Shown here: one piece after another, positions 53,328 through 63,680 of the stretch
Position numbering within the stretch: the first letter of the stretch is position 1
How the letters are laid out: each line of letters opens with the position of its first letter
Source: Gramella sp. KN1008
GTDB taxonomy: Bacteria; Bacteroidota; Bacteroidia; Flavobacteriales; Flavobacteriaceae
Length of the DNA: 64,000 nucleotides
Direction of reading: 5' to 3'
NCBI RefSeq assembly: GCF_004332155.1
Contig: NZ_SJDV01000002.1
Span: 138,193-202,192 of the forward strand
Notes under the pieces: generated by a model
The model's input: the letters and a program-made list of their open reading frames with translations, nothing else
The model's database searches: none
Told to the model about the DNA's origin: nothing
Translations under genes and position numbers: made by a program

Positions 53328-56300
53328 TCAGGTTTTATTATAATGCTCTATAACAGCTTTAATTCCACGAATTGGGATAATGATCCATTCAGGGCGGTTT
53401 TGTATCTCAAAATTAAGTTCGTATAGGGCTTTTTCCAAAAGAAAAGTATTCATGAGAATCTTAAAGTCCTCAGGGTCTTTTGGAACAAAATCGCTGTTCC
53501 CGGCATTCTCCAAATAAGCTTTAATATATAATCGGCTTATATAATAATGCCAGGTTTCTGCCCATTCTTCAAGATTCCCTTCCTTACGCTGCTGGGCGTA
53601 TTCAGCAGACAGTATATTGCTATAGGCTGCATAATGAAGGGATCTTATCATTGCCGCCAGGTCACGCATGGCTGAGCGTCTTATTCTTCGTTCACTAAAG
53701 GACTTTGAAGGATCTCCTTCAAAACTGTTCATGATATATTCCCGGCCTGTCCATAATATCTGTTTTAAATGATAATCACCATGGGTGCGTATCTTCATCA
53801 CAGAGATCTTGTGATGATAGATATTCCGGAAACATTTCAGGATTTCCTGTTTTAAACCAATAACTTCCCTGGCTTCTTCGCGCACATCTTCAGGAAGATC
53901 CTGAAGTACCGATTTCAGTTTTTCCAGACTGGTTCTTGTGAGGGTCTGAAGGCCCGAGTAGAGTGACCTCTGGTAATGCAGGGAAGATTCCTCTTTATCG
54001 AAATCCCTATCCGCAGAATTTTGCGACAGGGATTTATGTAGTTCTGCAGTGAACTCTCCTAGTTGATACATCCTTTCGGGTAAAATTATACCCAGCAACT
54101 CCTGCACTGGCTCTGGAAAATCTTCATACGCCAGGCCGTTAAGGATATTGTTGGAGGACCTTTCAAATTCCACACTCTTAGTTGTAGTGAGAACATTCTC
54201 AAAAAACCTGTCAAGTGAATCTTTCACATGCTCCCATACCTCCCCTTGATTTTCCACTACATGCTGCAGCATAGCAAAAATATAGGGTTTACCAGATTTA
54301 TGAGTGAAGCTGATGGCTCCCGCGTATTTCGAGATCCTGGTAAAGCTGGTTTTTGTTGAAAGGAACCTGATGGTTTCAACATCAGGATTAAAGCTCGTAT
54401 CCAGTCTTCTGTAGAGTTTTAAAAGGAACTGGTTATCGTAAGTGATAAGGGTTTGCCTGTGTTCCGTATTCACGAGTTCTGAGCGGGGGTGCTCTGCCAG
54501 TTCTTTAAGAGCCTTTTTTTCTAAAGAGAAATCCATTTCACCTGAAGTAGATTTTGTTCTCTTTGATTTGCGAAAGCCTTCGAGCAAATGATCACGAAAA
54601 TCCTCGGCGTAGACAGAATCAAATAAATATCCTTTCTTGTTAGATATCATTAATTCGGCTATAATACCTCTTTTGGGAATTTCATTGAGGACCTTTTCAT
54701 TCTCTTCGGTAACAAAAGATACCGGCAGCTGATAGAGTTCTGGTAAACCTTCATTATAAATTACCTCCAGAATCAGGATTCGAGTAGGCAGTCCTTCGAT
54801 CTTAAGTTCTACCCATTCTTTTATTGAAATTTCCTGTAGTATTCTACCTGCGCTTTCAAACCATCGCCGGTTATTAAGGTAGGGAGGTAAGATTTGAGCA
54901 GAGAGTTTCTGCAATGTTCTGTTTTTAAGAAGATTTCCCCATTTATCAATTTTAAGAACAGGAATCTTGCTTTCTCCTTTTACCCGTTCTCTCTCTTCTT
55001 CGAGAACAAACCAGTAATATCCATAAGGAGAAAGGGTGAACAAATATGGGCGATCACTAATTTCTGGAAACCTGTTATGACTGAAAGCCTCTACGGGAGT
55101 ATAACCTTTGAATTCTTCCAGATCCAGTTCAGCCGGCTGAGAGAATCTGGAAAGGTTTGCCAGAACAAGAATCTGCTCATCATCGTAGGAGCGTGTAAAT
55201 GCCAGAATCTTTGAATTGGAAGGGGCGAGAAATTCAATATTCCCACGCCCAAATGCCCTGAACTTCTTTCGCATCCCTATGATCCTTTTCATCCACCATA
55301 ACAGGGAAGATGAGATCATTTGCTGGGTCTCTACATTAATGGATTCATATTTATATTCGGGATCTATTATTAACGGCAGATAAAGTTTATGCGGATTAGC
55401 TGCAGAGAATCCGGCGTTTCGGTCTGCAGTCCACTGCATAGGTGTTCTTACGCCATCCCGATCTCCAAGGTAGAAGTTGTCTCCCATCCCGATCTCATCA
55501 CCGTAATAGATAATTGGAGTTCCGGGAAGGGAAAACAATAGAACGTTCATTAGTTCTATCTTACTTCTGTTATTATCAAGTAACGGAGCAAGACGATGCC
55601 TTATCCCTACATTTATCTTTGCCTGTGGATCTTTGGTGTAGACCTTATACATATAATCTCTTTCCTCATCTGTTACCATTTCCAGAGTGAGTTCATCATG
55701 ATTTCTTAAAAAGATCCCCCACTGGCAGTTTTCGGGTATTTCGGGAGTTTGATCTATGATATCAATAATAGGATAGCGGTCTTCCATCTTCACTGCCATG
55801 AACATCCGGGGCATAATAGGGAAATGATAGTTCATATGGCATTCATCCCCGTCACCAAAATATGCAGCTGAATCTTCCGGCCACATATTAGCTTCGGCGA
55901 GTAGAAGCTTATCATCATAGTTCTTATCTACATGCGCTCTCAGTTTTTTCAGAAAAGTATGTGTTTCTGGAAGGTTTTCACAATTGGTACCATCCCTTTC
56001 AAATAAATAAGGAATGGCATCCAGCCTGAATCCATCCACACCCATTTTACACCAGTAATCCAGTACATCAAAAACCTCTTGCTGCACCTGGGGATTATCG
56101 AAGTTAAGATCTGGCTGATGGGAGAAGAACCTGTGCCAGTAATATGCCTGGGCTTCAGCATCCCAGCTCCAGTTGGAAGGTTCGGTATCAGTAAAAATGA
56201 TTCGAGCGTCTTTGTATTTCTGAGGATCATCGCTCCATACGTAATAATTTCTTTCGGGAGAGCCTGGCGGAGCCTTTCTGGCTTTCTGAAACCAGGGATG

Positions 56301-56642
56301 CTGGTCTGAGGTGTGATTAATAACCAGCTCGGTAATTACCTTTAGTCCTCTGTCATGAGCTTCTTTAATAAAACGCTTGAAATCCTCTACATTTCCGTAA
56401 GATGGGTTTATCGAATAATAGTCGGCGATGTCATAACCATCATCTTTTAATGGTGAGGGGTAGAAAGGAAGGAGCCAGATTGCGGTAACCCCAAGGTCTT
56501 CCAGATAATCCAGTTTCTGAAGAAGTCCCTGAAAATCCCCGATTCCATCTCCATTACTGTCAAAAAATGCTTTTATATGAAGTTCGTAAATGATAGCATC
56601 TTTATACCATTGATTTTCTTGGGGATTGGATTTTGAGGACAT
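53328..56642 (-). CDS. treS: Trehalose synthase-maltokinase fusion
   Basis: A 1104-residue bifunctional enzyme. The N-terminal GH13 domain (about 1-545) interconverts trehalose and maltose; its catalytic residues are Asp208 in GFRLDAI, Glu250 in LLAEANMWP and Asp316 in RNHDELT. The C-terminal part (about 580-1104) resembles maltokinase Pep2/Mak, with HGDYHLKQILWT carrying the kinase-like active site. Together they feed maltose-1-phosphate to GlgE for alpha-glucan. No glgE or glgB is in the window. It is monocistronic. Confidence 0.94.
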   Translation of the reverse strand: MSSKSNPQENQWYKDAIIYELHIKAFFDSNGDGIGDFQGLLQKLDYLEDLGVTAIWLLPFYPSPLKDDGYDIADYYSINPSYGNVEDFKRFIKEAHDRGLKVITELVINHTSDQHPWFQKARKAPPGSPERNYYVWSDDPQKYKDARIIFTDTEPSNWSWDAEAQAYYWHRFFSHQPDLNFDNPQVQQEVFDVLDYWCKMGVDGFRLDAIPYLFERDGTNCENLPETHTFLKKLRAHVDKNYDDKLLLAEANMWPEDSAAYFGDGDECHMNYHFPIMPRMFMAVKMEDRYPIIDIIDQTPEIPENCQWGIFLRNHDELTLEMVTDEERDYMYKVYTKDPQAKINVGIRHRLAPLLDNNRSKIELMNVLLFSLPGTPIIYYGDEIGMGDNFYLGDRDGVRTPMQWTADRNAGFSAANPHKLYLPLIIDPEYKYESINVETQQMISSSLLWWMKRIIGMRKKFRAFGRGNIEFLAPSNSKILAFTRSYDDEQILVLANLSRFSQPAELDLEEFKGYTPVEAFSHNRFPEISDRPYLFTLSPYGYYWFVLEEERERVKGESKIPVLKIDKWGNLLKNRTLQKLSAQILPPYLNNRRWFESAGRILQEISIKEWVELKIEGLPTRILILEVIYNEGLPELYQLPVSFVTEENEKVLNEIPKRGIIAELMISNKKGYLFDSVYAEDFRDHLLEGFRKSKRTKSTSGEMDFSLEKKALKELAEHPRSELVNTEHRQTLITYDNQFLLKLYRRLDTSFNPDVETIRFLSTKTSFTRISKYAGAISFTHKSGKPYIFAMLQHVVENQGEVWEHVKDSLDRFFENVLTTTKSVEFERSSNNILNGLAYEDFPEPVQELLGIILPERMYQLGEFTAELHKSLSQNSADRDFDKEESSLHYQRSLYSGLQTLTRTSLEKLKSVLQDLPEDVREEAREVIGLKQEILKCFRNIYHHKISVMKIRTHGDYHLKQILWTGREYIMNSFEGDPSKSFSERRIRRSAMRDLAAMIRSLHYAAYSNILSAEYAQQRKEGNLEEWAETWHYYISRLYIKAYLENAGNSDFVPKDPEDFKILMNTFLLEKALYELNFEIQNRPEWIIIPIRGIKAVIEHYNKT

Positions 56643-56812
56643 AAGGTACCTTTTAATTATAGTGATTCGTGTTCCAATTAAAATTATAAAATATGTTGGC
56701 CTCTTCAGTTAAAAAAATACTAAACAACAATCGCCCTTATTAGTATAATTGCCTGATAAATAAATTAATAAAGCTTGAATGACGCCAGGGTGAAATTCTC
56801 GATTCTTATACC

Positions 56813-56820
56813 TATCTTTG
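56813..56820 (+). promoter_or_regulatory. -7 element of ychF
   Basis: TATCTTTG is an exact match to TAnnTTTG, 34 bases before the ychF ATG. A -33 box is not evident. Confidence 0.6.
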
Positions 56821-56854
56821 CAGCCGCAAAAAACAAGCATCAAAATTTTTATTT

Positions 56855-57949
56855 ATGAAAGCCGGAATCGTAGGACTTCCTAATGTTGGAAAATCAACTC
56901 TTTTTAACTGCTTAAGTAACGCAAAAGCACAAAGTGCAAACTTTCCGTTTTGTACGATAGAGCCCAATGTTGGGGTGGTGAATGTACCCGATCCAAGGCT
57001 TACTAAACTTGGAGAGCTTGTAAAACCAGAAAGGGTTATTCCGGCGACTGTAGAGATCGTGGATATTGCCGGCCTTGTAAAAGGTGCCAGCAAGGGTGAA
57101 GGTTTGGGTAATCAGTTCCTTGGAAATATTCGCGAAACAGATGCTATTCTTCACGTATTAAGATGTTTCGAAAATGATAATATCGTGCACGTAGATGGTT
57201 CCATAGATCCGTTAAGGGATAAGGAAACCATCGATATGGAGCTTCAGCTAAAGGATCTTGAAACGGTGGAGAAAAAACTTGATAAGGTAAAACGTGCTGC
57301 CAAGACCGGGAATAAGGATGCTCAGAAGGAGGAAGCTGCATTATTAAAGGTGAAAAAAGGTCTTGAGGAAGGTAAATCTGTTCGGGCTATAGAGCTTGGA
57401 GAAGACGAAAGAAAGGAATTCATAAAACCTTTACAGTTCATTACCGATAAACCGGTTATGTATGTTTGTAATGTGAATGAGGATGCCGCTGTTGACGGCA
57501 ATGAGCATGTAGAAAAGGTAAAAGAAGCGGTTAAGGATGAAAATGCTGAGGTATTAGTGCTTGCTGTAGGAACCGAAGCCGATATAACTGAGCTCGAAGA
57601 TTATGAGGAACGCCAGATGTTCCTGCAGGATATTGGTCTTGATGAACCGGGTTCTGCAAAACTAATTCGGGGAGCTTATAAATTGCTGGACCTGCAAACT
57701 TACTTCACTGCGGGTGAAAAAGAAGTTCGTGCGTGGACTGTGAAAGTGGGAGCTTCTGCTCCACAGGCAGCAGGGGTTATCCACACAGACTTCGAAAAAG
57801 GCTTTATTCGTGCGGAGGTAATTGGCTATGATGATTACGTGAACTTTGGAAGTGAAGCCAAAGTAAAGGAAGCCGGAAAGATGAGAGTGGAAGGGAAGGA
57901 TTATATCGTGAAGGATGGCGATGTAATGCATTTCCGTTTTAACGTCTAG
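56855..57949 (+). CDS. ychF: Redox-regulated ATPase YchF
   Basis: An Obg-family P-loop protein that hydrolyses ATP rather than GTP and associates with ribosomes. The 364-residue protein has Walker [23 protein letters not shown]3 [21 protein letters not shown], then a coiled-coil insert and a C-terminal TGS domain (about 280-364, ending FRFNV). Length and motifs are normal. Monocistronic. Confidence 0.97.
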   Translation: MKAGIVGLPNVGKSTLFNCLSNAKAQSANFPFCTIEPNVGVVNVPDPRLTKLGELVKPERVIPATVEIVDIAGLVKGASKGEGLGNQFLGNIRETDAILHVLRCFENDNIVHVDGSIDPLRDKETIDMELQLKDLETVEKKLDKVKRAAKTGNKDAQKEEAALLKVKKGLEEGKSVRAIELGEDERKEFIKPLQFITDKPVMYVCNVNEDAAVDGNEHVEKVKEAVKDENAEVLVLAVGTEADITELEDYEERQMFLQDIGLDEPGSAKLIRGAYKLLDLQTYFTAGEKEVRAWTVKVGASAPQAAGVIHTDFEKGFIRAEVIGYDDYVNFGSEAKVKEAGKMRVEGKDYIVKDGDVMHFRFNV

Positions 57950-58232
57950 GGAAATTAGAATTTGGAAATACGAAGTTCTTTGGATTTTTATTTTTCTTAA
58001 ACATTCATACAGATTCCAGAATATGGTGCTTTAATTTCTTTCAGGATAAGGTGAATTCGTATTTATCATAATTTCTATCAAGGTTGACTTTTAGGCTTTC
58101 GTCCTTCATACTTCTACCTTTGTATTTCTTAATTAACATTTCTTCCTAAATCTTTGTTAATTAAATTAGGCTGGAATTATTTCAGTTTTTTAGGTATTGC
58201 CTTATATTAGGGCCATAACTCCATGACTACTT
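57950..58232. other. Intergenic region before parE with weak inverted repeat
   Basis: This 283-base gap has no gene. GGAAATACGAAGTTC near its left end and CTACCTTTGTATTTC about 130 bases further are partly complementary; such GAAATACGAAG blocks look like flavobacterial intergenic repeat remnants. TATATTAG (58203-58210) is a 7-of-8 -7 box for parE. Confidence 0.35.
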
Positions 58233-60098
58233 ATGAGCGAGAATACTACTAAATACACTGAAGATAATATTCGGTCATTAGACTGGAAAGAACACATCCG
58301 CATGCGTCCCGGGATGTATATCGGGAAGCTGGGAGATGGTTCCAGTCAGGATGACGGGATCTATATTCTTCTAAAAGAGGTTTTAGATAACAGTATTGAC
58401 GAATTCGTAATGGGTGCGGGGAAAACTATCGAGATCTCCGTACAAAACCAGCGCGTTATTGTTCGGGATTATGGTAGAGGTATACCACTTGGAAAAGTGG
58501 TAGATGTGGTTTCCAAGATGAATACCGGTGGTAAATATGATACCCGGGCCTTCAAGAAATCTGTTGGACTTAATGGTGTGGGTACCAAAGCGGTAAATGC
58601 GCTTTCATCCTATTTTCGAGTGGAATCTTCCCGAGACGGAAAAAGTCATGCCGCCGAATTTGAACAGGGGAATTTAACCGATGAAGAACATCTCGATGAA
58701 ACTTCGCGTCGAAGAGGTACCAAGATCACTTTTATTCCAGATGAGGTAATCTTCAAGAACTATAAGTTTCGTAACGAGTACATTGAAAAAATGCTCAAGA
58801 ACTATGTATATCTCAATCCGGGATTGACCATAGTTTTTAATGGAGAAAAATTCTATTCTGAAAATGGTCTTAAAGACCTTCTAAAGGATAGCATTAGCGA
58901 TGAGGATATGTTATATCCCATCATTCATATGCGCGGGGATGACATTGAAGTGGCCATTACCCATAGTAAATCCCAGTATAGTGAGGAATACCATTCCTTT
59001 GTAAACGGCCAGAACACCTCTCAGGGAGGAACTCATCTGTCTGCCTTTCGTGAAGCAGTGGTCAAAACGGTACGCGAATTTTACGGTAAGAATTATGAAG
59101 CAAGCGATATAAGAAAATCGATCGTGGCTGCTATAAGTATAAAAGTGATGGAGCCTGTCTTTGAGAGTCAGACCAAGACTAAATTAGGTTCCACTGATAT
59201 GGGGGGAGACCTTCCTACGGTACGTACTTATATAAACGATTTTGTAAAAAGAAATCTTGATAATTATCTACATAAGAATCCTGAAACCGCTGAAAAGCTT
59301 CATAGAAAGATATTGCAGGCTGAGCGCGAAAGGAAGGATCTTTCTGGTATTAGGAAACTTGCTAAGGATCGTGCAAAAAAAGCCAGTCTTCATAATAAGA
59401 AATTAAGGGATTGCAGGGTGCATCTTGGTGATAGCAAGCATGAGCGTTGTCTTGAAACAACTCTTTTCATAACAGAGGGTGATTCTGCGAGTGGATCCAT
59501 TACAAAGAGCAGGGATGTGATGACCCAGGCGGTTTTCAGTCTTAAAGGGAAGCCTTTGAACAGTTATGGGCTCTCCAAGAAGATTGTTTATGAAAATGAA
59601 GAATTTAACCTGCTGCAGGCCGCTTTAAATATTGAAGAATCCCTGGAAGATCTCAGGTATCATAATATTGTGATCGCTACCGATGCCGACGTGGATGGAA
59701 TGCACATCAGGTTACTGCTTATAACATTTTTCCTTCAGTTCTTCCCGGAGCTCATAAAGGAAAACCACCTTTATATATTGCAAACCCCTTTATTCAGGGT
59801 GAGGAATAAAAAGGAAACCATTTATTGCTATAGCGAAATGGAGCGTAAACAGGCAATCGAAAAACTTTCCGGAAAAGTTGAGATCACCCGCTTCAAAGGT
59901 CTTGGAGAGATCTCGCCAGATGAATTCAAGCATTTTATAGGTGATGATATTCGTCTTGATCCGGTGATGCTGGACAGGGAGAAATCTATAGAAGAAATGC
60001 TGAGTTTCTATATGGGCAAGAATACACCCGACAGACAGGAATTCATCATTGATAATCTGAAAGTTGAACTTGATCTGGTAGAAGAACTGGGCATATGA
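58233..60098 (+). CDS. parE: DNA topoisomerase IV subunit B
   Basis: ATPase subunit of topoisomerase IV, which decatenates chromosomes. The 621-residue protein has the GHKL ATP site ([25 protein letters not shown] and [15 protein letters not shown]), the transducer domain and TOPRIM ([12 protein letters not shown] and [15 protein letters not shown]). The short length and pairing with a parC-like subunit favour ParE over GyrB. Its stop overlaps the next start (ATGA). Confidence 0.94.
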   Translation: MSENTTKYTEDNIRSLDWKEHIRMRPGMYIGKLGDGSSQDDGIYILLKEVLDNSIDEFVMGAGKTIEISVQNQRVIVRDYGRGIPLGKVVDVVSKMNTGGKYDTRAFKKSVGLNGVGTKAVNALSSYFRVESSRDGKSHAAEFEQGNLTDEEHLDETSRRRGTKITFIPDEVIFKNYKFRNEYIEKMLKNYVYLNPGLTIVFNGEKFYSENGLKDLLKDSISDEDMLYPIIHMRGDDIEVAITHSKSQYSEEYHSFVNGQNTSQGGTHLSAFREAVVKTVREFYGKNYEASDIRKSIVAAISIKVMEPVFESQTKTKLGSTDMGGDLPTVRTYINDFVKRNLDNYLHKNPETAEKLHRKILQAERERKDLSGIRKLAKDRAKKASLHNKKLRDCRVHLGDSKHERCLETTLFITEGDSASGSITKSRDVMTQAVFSLKGKPLNSYGLSKKIVYENEEFNLLQAALNIEESLEDLRYHNIVIATDADVDGMHIRLLLITFFLQFFPELIKENHLYILQTPLFRVRNKKETIYCYSEMERKQAIEKLSGKVEITRFKGLGEISPDEFKHFIGDDIRLDPVMLDREKSIEEMLSFYMGKNTPDRQEFIIDNLKVELDLVEELGI

Positions 60099-60589
60099 GA
60101 TTCACAAACCGAAACGAGATCAAGATAATCCCTTCGATTTATATCGTTTTAATAGCGGTATTCATTACCAATGTCTTTGTGAACATTGAGATAATGGCGT
60201 CTTCGGAGACTGAACAGGAGATCGGTTTCAGTCATTTGGTTCCTAATATAGTTACTCTTTTACTTGGTTTATATGTACACCGCATTGGCCAGAGTTTTGA
60301 TTTTGACAGCGACGGTGAAACACTCAATTTTAAGAATAATGGGGTGTTTTTTTCAAAATTCATGGAATACAGGGTCAAGAAAGCCGAATTCCCCAAACGA
60401 AAACTGGGTAAGTTCAAATTCATTGATTATGGGATATATTCGGCACTTACCATTTATATCAAATCAAGAAGAAAGAAAGGATATAGAAAATATACATTCA
60501 ATACTACATTTTTAACCCGAAAAAAGAAAAAGGGGATGGTGGCCTCGCTTCAAAAAGTACTGGAAACCACACCTAAAGTTACTGCCTAA
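60095..60589 (+). CDS. Small membrane protein embedded in the parE-parC operon
   Basis: The 164-residue protein has two TMs (about 12-32 and 47-63). A basic cytosolic domain follows, with [20 protein letters not shown] and [13 protein letters not shown], ending in a Lys-rich helix. It overlaps parE (ATGA) and parC (TAATG), so it is translationally coupled to both. No known family is recognised. The position suggests membrane attachment or regulation of topoisomerase IV, but nothing in the sequence shows it directly. Confidence 0.82.
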   Translation: MRFTNRNEIKIIPSIYIVLIAVFITNVFVNIEIMASSETEQEIGFSHLVPNIVTLLLGLYVHRIGQSFDFDSDGETLNFKNNGVFFSKFMEYRVKKAEFPKRKLGKFKFIDYGIYSALTIYIKSRRKKGYRKYTFNTTFLTRKKKKGMVASLQKVLETTPKVTA

Positions 60590-63234
60590 TGGAAGAAAAT
60601 CTAGACGGAGCTCAGGAAGAGCAGTTTGAAGAAAAGAAAGAAGAACTTATTAGGGTAACCGGAATGTACAAAGACTGGTTCCTGGATTACGCTTCATATG
60701 TGATCCTGGAACGGGCGGTACCCGCAATAGAAGACGGCTTTAAACCCGTACAGCGCCGTATCATGCACTCCATGAAAGACCTGGATGATGGGCGTTACAA
60801 CAAAGTGGCGAATATTGTTGGTCATACCATGCAGTATCACCCTCATGGTGATGCCAGTATCGGCGATGCAATGGTTCAGATAGGGCAGAAGGACCTGCTT
60901 ATTGACACTCAGGGTAACTGGGGAAATATTCTTACCGGTGACCGTGCGGCGGCCCCACGTTATATTGAGGCCCGACTGTCAAAATTCGCTCTTGAAGTAC
61001 TCTACAGCCCGAAACTTACTGAATGGCAATTGTCTTATGATGGCAGAAAACAGGAACCTGTTAATTTGCCTGTAAAGTTCCCGTTATTACTTGCACAGGG
61101 AGCCGAAGGGATTGCCGTTGGACTGAGCACAAGGATACTTCCGCATAATTTTAACGAAATAATTGAAGCCTCCATCAGTCATTTGAGAGGTAAAAAATTC
61201 AAACTTTTCCCTGATTTCCCTACTGGCGGTATCGCTGACATCAGTAATTATAATGATGGAAAACGGGGAGGACGAGTTCGAATCAGGGCTAAGATAAGCC
61301 AGGTGGATAAAAATACGCTGGCCATTACTGAGATCCCTTACGGCACAAACACTTCCAGCCTCATCGATTCTATATTAAAAGCTAATGATAAAGGGAAGAT
61401 AAAGATCAAAAAGATCGAGGATAATACTGCCGCAGAGGTTGAGATCCTTATTCATTTACCAAATAATATATCACCAGATAAAACCATTGATGCACTTTAT
61501 GCTTTTACACAGTGCGAAAATTCACTGGCACCTTTAGGCTGTGTGATCATTGACCATAAACCAATTTTTCTTGGAGTTTCGGAGATTCTTCGCCGGTCTA
61601 CAGATCATACGCTTCACCTTCTTAAGAGCGAACTTGAAATAAAGCTTGACGAACTTGAAGAGCAGTGGCATTTTGCATCTCTGGAAAGAATTTTTATTGA
61701 GAACCGTATTTATCGTGATATTGAAGAGGAAGAGACCTGGGAAGGTGTTATTCAGGCTATTGATAAAGGTTTAAAGCCTCATACTGAACATCTGAAGCGG
61801 GAAGTAACTGAAGAGGATATCGTTAGATTGACCGAGATCCGTATCAAGAGAATTTCAAAATTCGATATAGATAAGGCTCAGCAAAAGATTGATGCTTTGG
61901 AAGGGGATATTGCCCAGGTGAAACATCATCTTGATAATATTGTCGATTTCGCCGTGGATTACTTTAAGAAACTGAAAAAGGACTATGGTAACGGCAGGGA
62001 GCGTAAGACAGAACTTCGACTTTTTGAAGATATTGAGGCCACCAAAGTGGTTATCAGAAATACCAAGTTGTATGTAAACAGGGCAGAAGGTTTTATAGGA
62101 ACAGCTCTCAAAAAAGACGAATACGTTACCGATTGTTCAGATATAGATGACGTGATCTGTTTCACAGCAGACGGGAAAATGATGGTGACCAAGGTCGATA
62201 CAAAAACATTTATCGGGAAGGACATTATACATGTTGCTATTTTCAAGAAGAAAGACAAGCGTACCATATATAACATGATTTATCGTGATGGTAAAGGCGG
62301 AAAGACACATGTGAAACGTTTTGCCGTGACTTCCATCACCAGAGACAGGGAATATGACCTTACCCAGGGGAAGAAAGACTCTAAAGTTCTTTATTTTTCA
62401 GCTAATCCTAACGGGGAAGCCGAAGTGGTAACTGTATTGCTAAGACAGGTGGGAAGCATACGAAAACTGAAGTTCGAGGTAGACTTTGCCGATGTTCTTA
62501 TCAAGGGCCGAAACGTCAAAGGGAATATTGTCACAAAATATTCGGTGAAGCGTATAGAACTGAAAGAAGAAGGTGTATCTACCCTGAAACCCCGAAGGAT
62601 TTGGTTTGATGAGACGGTGAAAAGGCTTAATGTGGATGAGAGAGGCGAGCTGTTGGGTGAATTCAAAGGTGAGGACAGGTTATTGATAATCACTCAGGAT
62701 GGAATTGCAAAAACGATTAAACCTGAGCTAACCACAAGGTTTGATGATGAAATGATCGTTCTGGAAAAATGGGTGAAGAACAAACCTGTTTCTGCGATCT
62801 ACTGGGAACCTGAAAAGGAGCGCTATTATGTTAAGCGTTTTTTAATTGAACATCCCGATAAGGAGGAGAAATTCATCAGTGAGCATGAAGATTCATTTTT
62901 AGAGATCGTTTCAACAGATTATTACCCCAGGGCTGAAGTTGTTTATACTAAACCAAAAGGAAAAGAACGCCGAGAAAATGACATCATCAATCTTGAAGAG
63001 TTTATTTCGGTGAAGGGTATCAAGGCTCTTGGGAATCAACTTACCTCAGAAAAAGTGAATCAGGTAAATCTTTTGGATCCGATTCCTTATGAAGGGCAGG
63101 AAGATCCGGAAGAGGAAAAAGATAAAGAGGTAGAGCAGGATGAAGTTAGTGGTGAGGATATCAAAGAAGGTGAAATTACGGTGCCTGATACAAAGCCAGG
63201 AACAGATGGACAGGCATCATTATTTGATGATTAA
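60589..63234 (+). CDS. parC: DNA topoisomerase IV subunit A
   Basis: The 881-residue DNA breakage-reunion subunit has GMYKDWFLDYASYVILERAVP and the catalytic Tyr in the RAAAPRYIEARLSKFA region (Tyr about 125), preceded by GHTMQYHPHGDASIGDAMV. A C-terminal beta-pinwheel is replaced by a variable segment and a long acidic tail (about 840-881, PEEEKDKEVEQDE). Together with parE at 58233 it forms the full enzyme. Its stop overlaps the mscL start. Confidence 0.94.
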   Translation: MEENLDGAQEEQFEEKKEELIRVTGMYKDWFLDYASYVILERAVPAIEDGFKPVQRRIMHSMKDLDDGRYNKVANIVGHTMQYHPHGDASIGDAMVQIGQKDLLIDTQGNWGNILTGDRAAAPRYIEARLSKFALEVLYSPKLTEWQLSYDGRKQEPVNLPVKFPLLLAQGAEGIAVGLSTRILPHNFNEIIEASISHLRGKKFKLFPDFPTGGIADISNYNDGKRGGRVRIRAKISQVDKNTLAITEIPYGTNTSSLIDSILKANDKGKIKIKKIEDNTAAEVEILIHLPNNISPDKTIDALYAFTQCENSLAPLGCVIIDHKPIFLGVSEILRRSTDHTLHLLKSELEIKLDELEEQWHFASLERIFIENRIYRDIEEEETWEGVIQAIDKGLKPHTEHLKREVTEEDIVRLTEIRIKRISKFDIDKAQQKIDALEGDIAQVKHHLDNIVDFAVDYFKKLKKDYGNGRERKTELRLFEDIEATKVVIRNTKLYVNRAEGFIGTALKKDEYVTDCSDIDDVICFTADGKMMVTKVDTKTFIGKDIIHVAIFKKKDKRTIYNMIYRDGKGGKTHVKRFAVTSITRDREYDLTQGKKDSKVLYFSANPNGEAEVVTVLLRQVGSIRKLKFEVDFADVLIKGRNVKGNIVTKYSVKRIELKEEGVSTLKPRRIWFDETVKRLNVDERGELLGEFKGEDRLLIITQDGIAKTIKPELTTRFDDEMIVLEKWVKNKPVSAIYWEPEKERYYVKRFLIEHPDKEEKFISEHEDSFLEIVSTDYYPRAEVVYTKPKGKERRENDIINLEEFISVKGIKALGNQLTSEKVNQVNLLDPIPYEGQEDPEEEKDKEVEQDEVSGEDIKEGEITVPDTKPGTDGQASLFDD

Positions 63235-63680
63235 TGGGATTATTTAAAGAATTCAAAGAATTTGCTGTTAAGGGCAACATGGTAGATATGGCCGTGGGTA
63301 TCATTATTGGTACTGCTTTTAACAGTGTGGTAGATGTGCTTGTCAAGCAGATCATCATGCCGCCCCTGAGCCTGATGACTGATGGAATCAATTATGCCGA
63401 CCGTAAAATGGTTTTAAGGGAGGCGGTTGGTACCGAAGGGACTGCAGATTTTGTTAAGGAAGTATCTATAGGTTATGGATTGCTTATAGAAACACTTATT
63501 GATTTTCTGGTTATAGGTTTTGTGGTTTTTATCGTCGTAAAATTTATGAACCGTTTTCGAAATAAGGCCCAGGATCCAAAGAACGAGAAGGTGGTAACTC
63601 CAAAAGACATTGAATTGCTTTCTAACCTGAACGACCTCATGGAAGAACAGAACAAGCTGCTGCGAGAACGTCAGAATTAA
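63234..63680 (+). CDS. mscL: Large-conductance mechanosensitive channel
   Basis: It opens under membrane tension to release solutes during hypo-osmotic shock. The 148-residue protein has the amphipathic N-helix FKEFKEFAVKGNMVDMAVGI, TM1 (about 15-38, with GIIIGTAFNSVVDVLVKQIIMPP), a periplasmic loop and TM2 (about 80-105), then a charged helix (NDLMEEQNKLLRERQ). It is last in the parE-parC operon; its start overlaps the parC stop. Confidence 0.96.
   Translation: MGLFKEFKEFAVKGNMVDMAVGIIIGTAFNSVVDVLVKQIIMPPLSLMTDGINYADRKMVLREAVGTEGTADFVKEVSIGYGLLIETLIDFLVIGFVVFIVVKFMNRFRNKAQDPKNEKVVTPKDIELLSNLNDLMEEQNKLLRERQN

Noticed and set aside
53320..53335. Hidden terminator between the convergent coiled-coil and treS genes
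   Set aside because: The two stop codons are adjacent and no hairpin with a T-run is visible there.
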